Assembly: GCA_026874595.1 (NCBI GenBank) | Contig: CM049318.1 | Coordinates: forward strand, 24,939,456 to 25,003,455 | Origin: Sipunculus nudus | Lineage: Eukaryota; Annelida; Sipuncula; Golfingiida; Sipunculidae | Direction: 5' to 3' | DNA length: 64,000 nucleotides | Part shown: positions 35,708 to 48,372 of the stretch, in pieces | Layout of the letters: the number at the start of each line of letters is the position of its first letter | Position numbering within the stretch: position 1 is the stretch's first letter | Notes under the pieces: model-generated | The model's database searches: none | What the model was told of the DNA's origin: nothing | The model's input: the letters and a program-made list of their open reading frames with translations, nothing else | Program-made: the position numbers and the translations under genes

Positions 35708-35934
35708 ATGACGAATGCTAAGCCCGGCTGTTGTTTGAGATAGTTTGGGAGTTCCAAAGATCATGGCTTCGAAGATTTACTAGTTTGGTAAATGCATATA
35801 AAAATTACTAATAAAACTAGAGGATTCAAAAGATAAGCTTGGGTGGAGTCGATTTCATTCTTTTCCAACACAAATATTCATCGGAAAATGTTTCTTATTG
35901 GTATCTGGAGAACGCCAAATACGGTGCTTAAATG
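35708..35934 (+). pseudogene. Unit 4 exon 2 remnant
   Basis: Keeps the start of the exon (GAATGCTAAGCCCGGCTGTT) joined by deletion to its 3' third (AGTTTGGTAAATGCATATAA through AAATACGGTGCT). Confidence 0.85.
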
Positions 35935-37278
35935 GTCAGTGCCGTACGGGATAATTAAGGCAATATAAATTTTAGTAAAAAGTCAAATAATGGTTGAATG
36001 ATAAATATCTCTTTAAAATCACTGCTTTTTTTCATTTAGAAAAAAAAACAAATATTGTTTACGTTGCCACTGAGCCTGGATTTACCTGCACCAAATTACA
36101 CATATTCATTAGATATTCCATATGTGATAAAGGAACAATCGATAAACAAATTAATTGTTGATTAAACCAGACATAGAGTTATTGGAAACTACGAACGGTA
36201 CAGAGAAATTACTGTATTACTATGTGTAGCTAAATGGCCAAAAATTCAATTTGACCAAAAGTTTATTGGTAAAAATCTCTCCTCAGCTTCTTATTGATCA
36301 CGTATATTCTGAGATTTGCCTTAAAAGTTTAAATGAAATAAGGAACCGTGGGTCAAGTCTTTTTATTTATTCACAATAGAGACATTTGTAGGTGACAAGA
36401 GGTCTTGTATACAGACAGGTCTTAATGTTAATTTCTTGTTTTATTTTAAAAAAAAATGCAAATTTTGCTATATTTCAAATGATAAAATACACCTCTTTTT
36501 AGTCGAAAGTTCCTTTCGGAACTTTGGTTTGTATTTTTTTTTCATATATAGTGCGACCAGCATCAGAATCCCGTTGCATCTTGTCCCGAGGATCGCACTG
36601 TCACGTTGAATGAGGATGAAGGTATTGTCGTCATTTTTAAAGGCTTACAGGTACGCTGTCATATGACATAAACCAGCCAATTGTTAGCATTTTAGTATGA
36701 TTCCAAGCAACACCTGCCATGTGCGAGAAATATTCCACTGTAACTGAGTATATTGAAAAATCCCCCTCATGTTTGTCGAATTTTTATCATATGAATACAA
36801 TCATGGTTCGCATGTGTATGATACTTGTACGCCACACAGGAAATGAATCATTACTATAATGATTTATCACTTCGTTTGTGAGGTTACATGTATCTTGTTT
36901 GTATGAACTCATTACTCGTAGCGAAATGTAAAGTTTATCGCCTGTTTATAGTGATTTATAATCAAATGGGCACCGCTGGCACGTCGTATGGTTTTAATTC
37001 GCATCGTGATCGAATACAGAGAAAAATGAGACGTATTATATGTATTCCTTAGAAAAATGCCTCCGGCTTGGGTACCTGTTACAAAAAACGAGGGTAATAT
37101 GTAAATATATAGACATATATATATATATATATATACTAACTTTTATATATACATTTTTTATAAATGAATATATATACAAATACATATGTTTACATACAGT
37201 AAATATACAAACACACACGCATACACAAAAAAAACAAGGATGGATCCTGTCTAATTCATACGTATAATGTGTTTTGCG

Positions 37279-37412
37279 GGGGCTGCGCACATGAGCGACT
37301 ATCCAAAATCGTTCCATTACATGCAGCCGGAGGAAATGTACTACATTGAATACTTATGTGCCACATGAGACCGGAAGGTATCTGTTCCAAGCCCAAGAAA
37401 CTCAACATACGA
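37279..37412 (+). pseudogene. Unit 4 exon 3 remnant
   Basis: Recognisable from GGGGCTGCGCACATGAGCG to CAAGAAACTCAACATACGA. The acceptor, reading frame and stop codon are all damaged. Confidence 0.85.
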
Positions 37413-40259
37413 GGTCACAAGCCAAATCATAATTCGGGCACATGTTAATATTTCAAATCTACAGATCTCGATACGTCACCTTCGTTAAAGGATTTTGAAC
37501 TCATTTGGCTTCGATTTCTTACAAGCCTGTACTAATAACTGTCAATTGTTTCTGAGGGCATGCCATCATCATTAATCGCAAGCTCAGATTTATTCACAAG
37601 CTTTCGTTTAGACAAAAGAGCGAATCTCAATTGAGCGAGGTTATATCGAGATTACTTTTTTTGCACTCAGGCACCGGTGTGGTTTGAACTAGAGGTGCAA
37701 CAGCAAAGGCTGAAAAAGGGACCATATTTAAATATGGACCTGGCCGCTTTGTGGTGTCAATACCAAAATTCAGATTTTCAATTATTTAATATTTCCAAAA
37801 AAATCAAAACACAAATTTCTTGGAATTTTGTACTCTGATGATATTAAATGGCCAGTTGTAATTGGTAGTGATAATGTCTAAGGTAAATTCTGTCAATGAC
37901 AAAAGACACTAATTAACCAAAACATTCGACAATTTCGCGGGGTATTTTTGCAATTTATTTATTCATTTCTTAATGTGTGCTACGGTTGTATGATTCCTCA
38001 GGGATTGGATTATTAATTCTACTTTATACTGAAGAAGACTTTGGTGGTATACAGTTCCAACTAAGCACAGTTAAAGCTGTGAGCTATTATTTGCTAACAT
38101 CTTTACTGACAACGCAAAAAATATAAAACTGAAATTATTTTCAGTTTTCTTTTTCTTTATGATGTATCCTCTATTGAATATATATCTCAACCTTCCAATT
38201 TTGACCGAGCCGAATTCACAATCTTTGCATACATATTATATGCCCCCGATATGTCAAGCTAATATCAGTAGTGTCTAATTTGAATAAGACATAAGATAAG
38301 ATATTGCACATGTAATGACAGTGTATTTTTTTAGTTCAGCAATGTTTGACAATGACCTAACTGCCCATGTAAATGTAAAGGACCCGGTCATTTTTACCAT
38401 AGGGTCTCGTGATATTAAAAGCAATATCTTTTTTTTAATAGTCATGTTATGTTATACATTCAGCAAAGTCATATATTTGTTTGTACCTCCGAGACAATAT
38501 CATATTATTCCTGTTCGGATCTGAACGTTTTCACAGTCTTTAACAAAGAGTTCGCCTTTATGCATAGCTTATACTGAACAAAATATAAAGCAAAAGTCAC
38601 TAGTTTTTGTAAAGACCACAGACCCAGTTAATTAGGTTGTACATGGCATATGTTTCATCCGCTCTTCCTCTAGTATTCTTACATGACGGGACACATAAAC
38701 AAGTAGGCTCCGTCATGTGTAATTAAATAGTGGTGAACCCACTGATCCGCTCTATTTTATGGCTTCCAATTAGATAAAGGGATTATGGGTAAAGACCTGT
38801 CACATTGAACTCCGCAAATGTTGAGAACAAACTGTTACATTTACAGTTTGTCTTATTTTATAGAAATAGGTATCGAAAATTGAGGGTTACGTATCTTTTT
38901 CTTGTTACATGTGCAGTGGAACAGGCCAAATTGTACTAGCGACATCTGTTGGCGTCTAAAGGATCTATATTTTCTGTACGAGAGAAAGAGTGAGCGAAAA
39001 GAGAGAGAGAGAGAGAGGGGGGGAGGGGGACCACCAAACAGAAAAACATACTTATATCCCAAACATCCAAATGGCTAGGGGCTTAAACAGTGAGAGTCAA
39101 ATATAGAGAAGCCAGACGACATATAACAGCCCCAATACAACATATCTTTATGCTTTACTTAATGACTCCATTTGAACATAAGAGAAATATAAGTTGATTT
39201 GTTTGATCAGCAGGAAATTAAAACAACAGTTTACATAACAACAACAGTTAAGCTTTCATAATATGTTCAATTATATGTTACATAACAACAACAGTAAAGC
39301 TTTCATATCATGTTCAATTATATGTAAGATCAATATTTTTTTGGTGACGTGAATGGAATTCACTTGTGCTAATGATTCATTAAAAGTACTTCTTCATGCT
39401 AATGCAAATATTATCAACCACATCGTTTTATGATTTCAGGTGACTGCATCTGTTATGGTATTTCCCGTCAGCATGAGTTGTGAGCATAGATTTTTACAGG
39501 CATATTTCTTAGCGACATACGTGACAGTCACTATTATGGATAACAGTTGGGCTTTTCGAATTCCCTGTTTTTTCTATTATCCACAATATTTGAGTTCATG
39601 TCAGACCGGACACTCTGGTCCTTTGTTCATATTTGTGCCGCGTGCAAATTGTCTCCCCGTAACTCACATGGTCACCTAGATACATGATCAACCAATCATG
39701 AATTTTCTCCTTAAACCAACCTTGTATTTTGTATTTAAAAGGGGTTCTTGACACAGTTTGCGGATATTCGGGCTTAACTGATGCCACACTTTTATAGTTT
39801 AACCAATGTAGCGGAACCATTTATAATTATTTGGCCTTGTTTTCTTGAAATGATGACCCCCAAACGTGACTGAATCAAATTATTACTTAAGAGACATACT
39901 GTTAATGTGTAAAATAAAATATCAATATATGTATACCCTTTTTCATAAACAATATTCACTGGAACATCACTGCGTTATGCTTTTGACATAAATCATTACA
40001 TAAATATCCATGCAGGATTTTGAAATGAAAAAGGATGCCAAATCAAAACACATTCCAACGTTAAAGAGAAACTTCACGGTGTAACCCGTGAAAGCAAGGT
40101 AAAGGTAAACAGCGCAACAGCTGCTCCGGTTACATGTACAAAGCAATCAGAATGAGAATCAATGACAGAAGTTGATAACACAGTACATTAACCAAACAGA
40201 TGCCGCCTGACTCTTGTACAGGGTTATCCTAGCATAGAGCACATGCGGTATAACTAAAA
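37413..40259. other. 3' flank of unit 4 and 5' flank of unit 5
   Basis: About 37.43-38.65 kb is the exon-3-downstream block, 38.67-38.98 kb an intron-2-like block (compare 11.17 and 18.44 kb), and 39.0-40.26 kb the 5' flank shared with unit 2 (compare 18.99-20.16 kb). A (GA)n/(G)n tract lies at about 38999-39030. About 39.22-39.33 kb contains two copies of an ACAACAACAGT-AAGCTTTCAT repeat. No gene. Confidence 0.6.
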
Positions 40260-40467
40260 ATGAATAATTTTATCAGTTCCTTTTTCCTAGTTTCTCTAGG
40301 TTTTGTTTTAGGGATTATTGTCACCGTTCTCTCTGGGGAAGCAGGATATTTGAAGTATGAAGGATTCGTTTTTTCACTTGGTGCCTTAAAGGAGCGTCTT
40401 GACATTACGGATGAAACACCGACAGAGACAGCTAATCTTGCGGAAATGGATCATCATGTTCATGAAG
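40260..40467 (+). CDS. C1GALT1: C1GALT1-like unit 5, exon 1 (signal anchor and stem)
   Basis: Residues 1-69, starting MNNFISSFFLVSLGF. The anchor lies at about residues 7-23, followed by a hydrophilic stem. The ATG start and GTGAGC donor (intron from 40468) match units 1 and 3 in position and phase. Its exon 2 lies 11.8 kb downstream because transposons expanded the intron. Confidence 0.8.
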
Positions 40468-40559
40468 GTGAGCCAAATATAAAAAAAAATTAACAACTCT
40501 TATATTATGTTTAACCCATAATTGCTCAGCTTCCCAAAATCTCTAAAAACCTAGAGGGA

Positions 40560-40622
40560 GAGTCGAGACAGATACCCCCTGGTGGACAACTCACATGTTT
40601 ACCTATGAATGGACAACTCTTA
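40560..40622. repeat. 27-bp minisatellite, unit 5, left part
   Basis: The minisatellite units stop abruptly at GGACAACTCTTA, where the Helitron begins, and resume at 47136. Confidence 0.75.
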
Positions 40623-41389
40623 TCTTCTATATACTACTACTGTGTCCTGTCTGTTTGTTTGTTTGTCCAACAAATCCGCAGAAACTGGCCATGACAGTAG
40701 GCCCGTCTTTCTATCAGCGTCAGTCAGTAGCGCTAACTTAAAAAAAATGCATACAATTTGGCCCTTCAACTTGCACACAATTGAATTCCTTGCAGCATCA
40801 GATCTCTCGCACTGCATCACACGGCTCTCTACCAACTGGCCATTGCTGGCCTTCACCTTTGCCATTTACGAAAAACATAAATATTTCCGTATCGAGCACC
40901 AGACAACGCGGCAATCTGAAGAGGCGCCCCTGTCCCCCTGGACTAAGACAAATAATCAAACCATGACATAAACTGTAAGCCTGTGCCTTCCTTTTACGTT
41001 ATGTAGATGTTCACAGCCGCCACGCGCAACATGTTCATTTTTACGTCGCTTTGTCTCCCCGTCCGGCAGTCAGCGACAAATGGTGCTCCATACCGTAACA
41101 AATATTATTTTATGGTCACATTGCGACCTACATCTTCATCTCTTTTCCGCAACACGAAGCATCACGTTTCCAACAACACTGATTGTTTATCGTTTTCAAT
41201 ATCTCCAGAAGGTATCTCCCATGGTCACCGAGCGTACAGGAAACTTTGACAACAAACCGCGTTCATCGTGTACATTATCTCCCCATGGTATCAAGTGAGA
41301 CGGTACGTTTTCCGTCGTTTCCCATTTATCGCTACCACTATACAATCCTTAGAGTGGCGACATCGCCGAGGTGTAAACTATTGCAAAGA

Positions 41390-42130
41390 TGCATAAATTG
41401 TCATTATTTTATTATTGCAAACGTACACAGATTCGTCATTATTTAACTATTGCAAAGATACACTTATTCCTATTATTCTATTATTGTATACGTGCATACA
41501 TTTGTTATTATGGAAAATATGCAAACACACTTATATGTCGTAATTTTACAATTACAAACATAAACTGATTTGTCAATATTTGATAATGGCAAAGAAACAC
41601 GGTTTTCTCATTATTTCATTATTGCAAACATAAATTCATTTGTTTTTGTTTAACTATTGCAGACATAAACTGATTTGTTTTTATTTAACTATTGCAAACA
41701 TACACTGATTTGTCATTATTTAACTATTGCAAAGGGTGCACTTATTCCTATTATTCTATTATTGTATACGTGCATACATTTGTTATTATGGAAAATATCC
41801 AACATACACTTGTTTGTCATAATTTTACAATTAAAAATATCAACTGATTTGTCAATATTTGATAATGGCAAAGAAACACGGATTTCTAATTATTTCATTA
41901 TTGCAAACATAAATTCATTTGTTTTTGTTTAACTATTGCAGACATAAACTGATTTGTTTTTATTTAACTATTGCAAACACACTGATTTGTCATTATTTAA
42001 CTATTGCAAACGTACACAGATTTCCCTCATTAACCATTGCAAACATACACTGATTTGTGATTATTCTGTTATTGCAAACCTACACAGATTTGTTATTATT
42101 TAACCGTTGCAAACATACCCTGATTTCTCA
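41390..42130. repeat. Minisatellite with higher-order structure inside the Helitron
   Basis: Repeats of about 32 bp built on CTATTGCAAACATACACTGA then TTTGTCATTATTTAA. About 41438-41672 is repeated, nearly unchanged, at about 41716-41953, giving a higher-order period of about 278 bp. Spacing and divergence are irregular and no cas-like gene is near, so this is not a CRISPR array. Confidence 0.85.
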
Positions 42131-42903
42131 TTTTTTTTACAAATTAACCTTCACAGTTCTTTTATTATTTCTTTTTTAAAGTAATAAATAACTGTAATCT
42201 CTGTTACCGTCTGTTCCCTTCTGGTCAGTTTGGATTTTTTAAAACAAGAAATTTTGCAATGAATATATCTACAATGTGCTTTAAAAATACATTATCAATA
42301 ATGTTCATTAGGGCAGCAAAGGTACAATTTATTTTTGTCATATCATATTGAAAATCCTAAAGACTTCCTTTATACCTCTTGCAGATTATGCCATGTGGGA
42401 AACTTCAACAACAGTTAGCATTTATCGTATGCAATATAAGTTATCGAGTGAACCGATGGGTTTTCCATTGAACTTCTGTGTATTTCTCCTGTAATAAGAA
42501 ATATACCATTTTTGTTCTTTTGATATTCTGCTTCCTTTACAATATCTCAACAAGGTACCCATGAGCTGGTCCTTTTCCAGTCGTTTCCCATTGATCGGCA
42601 ATAATGATTCAATTTATTTTCATTATACCATATAGTACATTGCAAGACTACAGTGAAGTAGTTCCACTGAAGTACTTTCTGATTGTGCCAATAAAGAGTC
42701 AATATAATTTCTTTATATCATATAGTAGAATATACATTATACGTTCGTAAGACTTCAATGTATTCCATTCTACCACTTGCAGATTATGTTTATATCATAT
42801 AGTAGTATATAGGTAAAACCTTCAAAATTTTTTCATGATACGATTTTCAGATTATTCCACGTGGAAAGAGAAAGATTTCATGGTCAAAAGATGAAGCTAA
42901 ACG

Positions 42904-43281
42904 TTGTCGGGCAGCCAAAAGGAGGAGGAGAAAAAGAGGATAATGATAAAGCCAGGACTGCAAGGCTCCAGGAGTAAAGAGTCAGGACAATTAACACAAG
43001 AAAAACACAAACAGATGAGCAGAGGTCTGCAATTTTCCAGGGTTAAAGAGTCGGAACAAATAACTTTATCGAAACGGAGACAATTTAGCAGAGGTCTGCA
43101 AGCCTCAAGGATTAAAGAATTAGTACAATTAACATTAAAGAAACGAAGACACATGAGCAGAGGTATTCTTGACTCAGGACTTAAAAAAGTTCAAAAATTA
43201 ATTTTACCAGCAAGGATACACCCAATGCAAATCAATTCCGAAAGTACATCAGACAATACGACTGCCTCTCTCAACCAATAA
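42904..43281 (+). pseudogene. Helitron protein N-terminal 23-aa repeats
   Basis: An open segment of 125 codons with three clear tandem 69-bp (23-residue) repeats starting at 42955, 43024 and 43093. Each reads GLQ-SR-KE--QLT--K-R-MSR, and a fourth, decayed copy follows. Basic repeats of this length are typical of the N-terminus of animal Helitron RepHel proteins. Downstream the frame is broken, so this is a fragment and not a host gene. Confidence 0.6.
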
Positions 43282-43301
43282 TGGATGGAATCCTTCTCTC
43301 A

Positions 43302-44700
43302 TTATTCAAGGGCAAATACATCATTATGCAGGACATTTAACACCGGACCCAAACCAGCAAGCCAGATTTCTTCAATATTTACTTCATGGATCCTGAAGCC
43401 AGTATAAGTGAGAGAAGCAGATACACGGCAATAGAGTAAACCAGCGTCAGATTGTAGAATTATTGGCGAATATGCTTTGACAACAAAACTCGTACATTGC
43501 GTCACTTCGACTCTCAAAAGAAAAAATCGAGACCTGCAAGAATCATTTTTCTATGATTGATCCTGACCGCAGACAAGCAGTTGAACATGACACAAGATTC
43601 AATGCGCAGGTTGCCAACGAAGTCGCTGTCGTTACTCCAAACACCAAACCTGAAGCAAGATCACGGCACATTGTGTTGAAAGAACGAGGATTCGAAATGC
43701 ACAATGGAATAATTTCAGAGTCGTATCGCTCATATGACAGCCTTTAATGTATACTGTTCTTTTCACGATGGCAGGCATTATCAGCTCCAATGACAAACAA
43801 CAAGAATCTTTCGCCAGTGGGTTACTATGCCTATCGAATAATGGTCCATGCGAATGAGTTTAATCACATAATAGGAGGATGCCTATTTCTACAACACTTG
43901 GTCGATATTGCTACTAAGATTGAAGGCGAGAGGCTCATTTTCATCAGACTCAATCAAGGATCCTTTAGAACAACAACCTACAGAGGCTTGATTGATGCAC
44001 TGAATGATGGCGATGATTTTAGAAATGTCGGGAGGCGCATCATTCACTCCTGAACATTTGTAGGTGGTTACAAATATATGATGGAAAGACGCCATGATGT
44101 ATATACAAAAGTATGGCAATGCTTCTTTTTCATTACTATGACATGAAATCCGAAGTTGCCCGAAATCCAACGAAATATTTTTTTAAATCAACAACCAAGT
44201 GATCACCTAGATTTGATTGCCAGATTTTTCGACTTGAGAAGAAAGTTGTTCATGAAATACGTTACTGGAATAGATGATCTCCATGGCAGATGTATTGCTT
44301 ACGAGCTGACTGTCAAAACAAAAGCGTGAGCTAACTCATTTGCGCTGTCTTTTGTGGCTCAATGCAGATTCCAAACCAAGACCAAAACATTATGATACAT
44401 TCATCCAAGCTGAATACCGGACCCAGATGAAGAACCAGAGCTGCATGAACTAGTATTGAAACACATGATCCATGGTCCGTAATGCACTAACTGGTCCCCT
44501 TGTTGGCAAAATGATAGATGAAGTATGAGGTAACCAAAGCCATTCGGTCAGTATACAAGGTGTGAGGATAATTCATACCTACAGTATCGGAGACGGTCTC
44601 CGGAAATGGATCTGAAGGACAGAAAGGAAGACCAAGTCAAACTTTAAATCCCAGTAGGTGGTGCCCGCTAATGCCCGACTACTTCTGCTGTTCAATGTCA
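43302..44700 (+). pseudogene. Helitron Rep-domain fragments
   Basis: Frameshifted pieces in RepHel order: IDPDRRQAVEHDTRFNAQVA (43553), ISESYRSYDSL (about 43713), YYAYRIMVHANEFNHI (about 43811) and ERLIFIRLNQGSFR (about 43930). Then follow YMMERRHDVYTKVW, the QQPSDHLDLIARFFDLRRKL segment, and ELTHLRCLLWLNADSKPRPK (about 44331). At the place of the HUH metal-binding motif (PHAHI in active elements) the text reads THLRC, so the second His is lost. Catalytic inactivity is therefore clear. Confidence 0.75.
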
Positions 44701-45419
44701 TCACAAGTGGAAATATATGTCAAGTCAATCAAAAACGAAATCAAGTATACGATGAAGGTTAGCGAAATGGCACTCTTTGGCGTGAACACAGAAGATGAAA
44801 TCACACAGTACTTTACAAGAAGATATATAGGGTTCTCTGAAGCTTTCGCATTGATACATGTATTTCTAGTGCACTAGAGAGAACACCCTATAGTTCGCCT
44901 TCAGGTGCATCTTCCCCAATAGCAGCAGGATCTTTCTATCAATTGAATTATTATATGCAAGAAGCACCCGAACCGTATCTACGCATCTTTGCACACAAGC
45001 TTAATATGGCATAAACCTGTACTTTGGAGAGGTTCCAACATTTAACACCTGGAAGAATAAGAAATGAAAAAGAAGGAAAGTGGGGAAAAGAATAAACGAG
45101 AACCCCGTGATTTTTTAGCGAATGTTTTAGGTCGGGTTTATACAGTTTCTCCACGGAGTGGGGCCCTGTACTTTTTGAGACTCCTACTCCGTCACATAAA
45201 AGGGACTGTATCCCTTTGACTTTTTTGAGGACATGTGATGGACATCTTCTTTCAACAATCAAAGGTGCCTGCAGAGAGAGACGAGTGTTAGAAGCTGACA
45301 GTCATTGGCAAAAGGCTTTGGAGGGTGCCGAAAGAACAAGAATGCCAAGGGCGATGAGAGATTTGTTTGTCTTCTTGCTAACGCATGGTGAAATCAACAA
45401 TCCAATGCAGTTCTGAAAG

Positions 45420-46920
45420 AGAATGCAATGTCTGAAGATTTATTTCAGATAGAGAGGACCACTACAAACAACCTTGATGTCACGTTAAATGAGAGGAATC
45501 ATGAACAATCTCTTAAGTATGCCCCAGACCAACTAGGCAACACCACGGAATATTGAAATCAGTCATGATGTCAGCTATCAGCTATTACTGCATCAACTGC
45601 AATATAATGGACATGGACTCCACAAATTTGTTCTTCAGAAGCAGCTCCTATTGAATAAAAAGCAAAAACAGTATATGACCGTAAGTGTAACTGCCTAGAC
45701 AGGAATCATTCTTCACTGATTTTCATTTATGCACCAGGGGGAACCGTCAAGACATTTGTTACCAACTTGATCTCTCCAAAGTAAGAACAGGTGGCAATGT
45801 TGCTATTGCAGTGGCTTAATCCGGTACTGCAGCAATATTAATGCCTGGTGGTAGAACAGCCCATTCAAGATTCAAGATACCCTTTCAAAGTAAATGAAAA
45901 TGGCCTCCCAAACATCAATAAAACTCCAATTCTGCACAATTGATATTAAATACAAAGTATATGTCTGGGGTGAGTACCCAATGTTTAGGAGGGAAAGCTT
46001 CGAAGCCGTGGACCGGACAGTTCGTTGTATATGTGTCAAGAATCAGACTTTCAGAGGAATATTAGCCATTTGCTCTGGAGATATCCGTCAGATTCTACCA
46101 GTTGTGAAAAGAAGAAACGATGCCGATGTGAAAAAAATTCATTTAATCAAAATCCTTTTTGTGAACCTTTAAAGCCTTTCAAGGGAGAAAAAATTATTCG
46201 ATTGAGTAAGGAAAAGGAAATGTATTCTGAGATTTTGTCTGATATTGGGGAAGACAAGAATGAGAAAAAATAAAAATGATAAATTACCAGAAGATATCGT
46301 TCTCCAAGCAACAACTATGGAAGAATGTATCGATTTCATCTAACCGGCTTTCAACGATCCTGAATAAATGTTCTCTAATAATTGTATCCTGGTTCCCCCA
46401 ATGAAATGATGTGAACACTCAATTCCACATGCATGAGACGCTTCCCTGGGAGCTTGAAAGAGTACTTTGCCTTCAATACCGAAAATAAAGAAGCTAATGC
46501 CACTCATTTTCTAACAGAATTTCTTGATTCAGTTGAACTCCCTGGATTGCCATCTCATAGACTAAAATTGAAGAGGAAGTCCCCTATTACTTTAATGAGG
46601 ACCTTGGTTTTCCAAGGCTTTGCAATGGAACACGCATGATCGTGCAGGAACTCCATGACAATATAATCGTTACAAAAATCAACATTTGCGTGTTTAAAAA
46701 TGACACTGTCATGGTTCCATGTATTAGGTTCAATCTATCAGAGATTGAAGGTGTCCCTCTTCTGCGGACTTAGTTCCAAATACAACCATGCTTTGCTAAG
46801 CCAACCCATAAAGTTCACGGGAAACAATGCAAAATTTGTTGAGCTACCTGGAAAAACCTGTATTCAAACATGGCCAGCAGTATGTCGCTTTTAGCTGGGG
46901 AAAAATCAATCAAAACAGAT
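45420..46920 (+). pseudogene. Helitron PIF1-type helicase fragments
   Basis: A Walker A relic reads YAPGGTVKTFVTNLI (about 45727), with Val in place of the Gly before Lys. Then come LMPGGRTAHSRFKIPF, FEAVDRTVRCI (about 45990) and ILAICSGDIRQILPVVKRR (46059 onward). These are followed by LPGLPSHRLKLKRKSPITLM (about 46535) and a terminal QPIKFTGNNAKFVELPGKT piece (about 46800). These match the motif order of Helitron helicases, with stops and frameshifts between them. Confidence 0.75.
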
Positions 46921-47135
46921 TATACTTAACAGATGGCAGATCAGCGAAAAATGTGGTCATCAGAAGCATTCTTCGATAAATAAACAACACTTTTTCTGAC
47001 TACCTGTCTTGATATTTTCGTAAAATCACATTTTCTACACTAACATTCACAATATTTTCCTGATTCTCCTCGAATTACAATGTGCTCCCTCCCTTCCTCT
47101 GTAACGGTGACCCAGCGGGTCACCCAGTGTCTAAT

Positions 47136-47305
47136 GAGTGAGCAACTCTAATGAATACTTATGAGTGTACAACTCAGACAGATACACATGAATGGGCACT
47201 TCTGATATATATCTATGTAAACACAACTCTGATAAATAATAATGAGAGGACAACTCGGAAATCCATGGGAGGAAACTCAGACAGATACCTTGCAGCGGAC
47301 ATAGC
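47136..47305. repeat. 27-bp minisatellite, unit 5, right part
   Basis: Continuation of the host minisatellite after the Helitron end, about six imperfect units up to about 47300. It is interrupted again by the non-LTR fragment and resumes for about two units at 48375-48430. Confidence 0.75.
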
Positions 47306-47309
47306 TTGT

Positions 47310-48372
47310 AGTTTATAAGATTATCTAAACCACCCATACATATATTGCACTACAGTGGTTTACAAATCATGAATGCATATGTAAAATGAACATTAAAACG
47401 ATAAGTTATCACATAACATGCAATTCACAGAGCATTTAAAAAACATTCACACAGAGTATATAGAGTGAATGACAAATAGAATATATGCATTTAAAAACTA
47501 GCTAAACAATCGCCTAAAATTATAAGTTTTTAACCTCTTTATAAAAATGACAATAGAGCCAGTTGTCTTAATGTCCTCAGACAGTTCATTCCAAACAGTT
47601 GCAGCTGTATGCGTTAGAGGAGCGTGAAGCAGATCCCTTGAATTTGATCGAACAGTTCTTTAACTGTTCTTCTCCTTTATCAGTTCACCTAGGTCTGTTG
47701 GTAATATTTCTTATTTGTTTTCATACACGAAAGAGCAATTTTAAAATCTATTCGCTCATGTATCGGTAGCCAGTGAAGTCGATAGACACTCTTTTGTACT
47801 ATCAAAATTACTTTCAGCCATAATCGGAGGAGCAGCTGCGTTTTGCAATCGCTGCAATTTGCTTTTCCCGTTAGTTGGAAAACATCGAGTTGCCATAATC
47901 CAAGTGTGAGAACCTAAACGCATGAACCAACGTACACGAAGTGTTATTGTCAATGTATTTCTTAATCTGCCACAGTTGATAAAAAAATTTATATCTTACA
48001 ACATTTATATATTCTCTCATAATCATTGTTTCATCAAAGATCATACCCAAATGACGCGCTTTGTCTACCTGTTTTATCGAGATACTACCCCAATTTATTT
48101 CACTCAAAGTAAGTTTACAAAGCTTTTGCCTTCATCCAAAGAGTATAATTACTGTCTTCTTGTCATTGATTTTTAATATATAAGGGAGCATCCAGTCCCT
48201 TACTGTACTAACACAGGAACGCAGGATATCATTTTGAAAAAAATGTGAAAGATAGTTCACTGGCCTATAGTCCTTGAATTTGCGATCTCATCCACCTTTC
48301 TTTTAACCAGACGTAACATCAGAGCATTTCCACCATTTTGGAAAATGACCCTGTTTCAAAATTTTCAACGCA
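47310..48372 (-). mobile_element. 5'-truncated non-LTR retrotransposon fragment
   Basis: On the minus strand, from high to low coordinate, appear ILKQGHFPKWWKC, then YRPVNYLSHFFQ, then SVRDWMLPYILKINDKKTVI. Next come DKARHLGMIFDETMIMREYI and KKYIDNNTSCTLVHAF-RFSHLDYGNSM, and finally KLQRLQNAAA-ELSEDIKTTG-FIKRLKTY. This is the palm/thumb to C-terminal order of jockey-like LINE reverse transcriptases (NLGV-FD, LVHAF--SRLDY-N, LQ-VQNAAAR, LWN-LP-D-K). The YADD core is deleted, and stops and frameshifts are present. It is inserted within the 27-bp minisatellite. Confidence 0.75.

Larger units (their letters stand above)
34517..37412 (+). pseudogene. C1GALT1-like unit 4, pseudogene with all three exons damaged
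   Basis: Exon 1 (about 34517-34737) has lost its ATG (now ATT), has one extra T causing a frameshift in the anchor, and has a TGA at 34620-34622, though the GTGAGC-type donor remains. Exon 2 (about 35708-35934) has an AAATG in place of the AG acceptor, a large internal deletion removing the DDD region and GGGG loop, and a GTCAGT donor. Exon 3 (about 37279-37412) has lost its AG acceptor (TTTTGCG), has a frameshift near GAATACTTATGTG, and has a mutated stop (CGA). Inactivation is certain and old. Confidence 0.88.
40623..47135 (+). mobile_element. Decayed autonomous Helitron
   Basis: Starts with TC (TCTTCTATATACTACTAC) after a host A. It ends in CTAAT preceded 7 bp upstream by a perfect 8-bp hairpin (GGTGACCC, loop AGC, GGGTCACC at 47106-47124), as Helitrons do. 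Plus-strand coding remnants, in the order of Helitron RepHel proteins, are an N-terminal 23-aa repeat region (42.9-43.25 kb), Rep-region fragments (43.3-44.6 kb) and a PIF1-type helicase (45.4-46.9 kb). Many frameshifts and stops make it dead. It inserted in the unit 5 intron 1 minisatellite. The exact 5' base is uncertain by about 3 bp. Confidence 0.88.

Noticed and set aside
40609-41446. Several frames of 60-120 codons at the Helitron 5' end
   Set aside because: They overlap each other in different frames and lie in the untranslated 5' part of the Helitron. No RepHel motif is present there.
41390-42130. Regularly spaced repeats resembling a CRISPR array
   Set aside because: The spacers are not unique, the units are diverged and nested in a 278-bp duplication, and the setting is a eukaryotic transposon.
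43889-44170. 93-codon minus-strand frame within the Helitron
   Set aside because: It is antisense to the Rep-region fragments, whose plus-strand motifs are recognisable.
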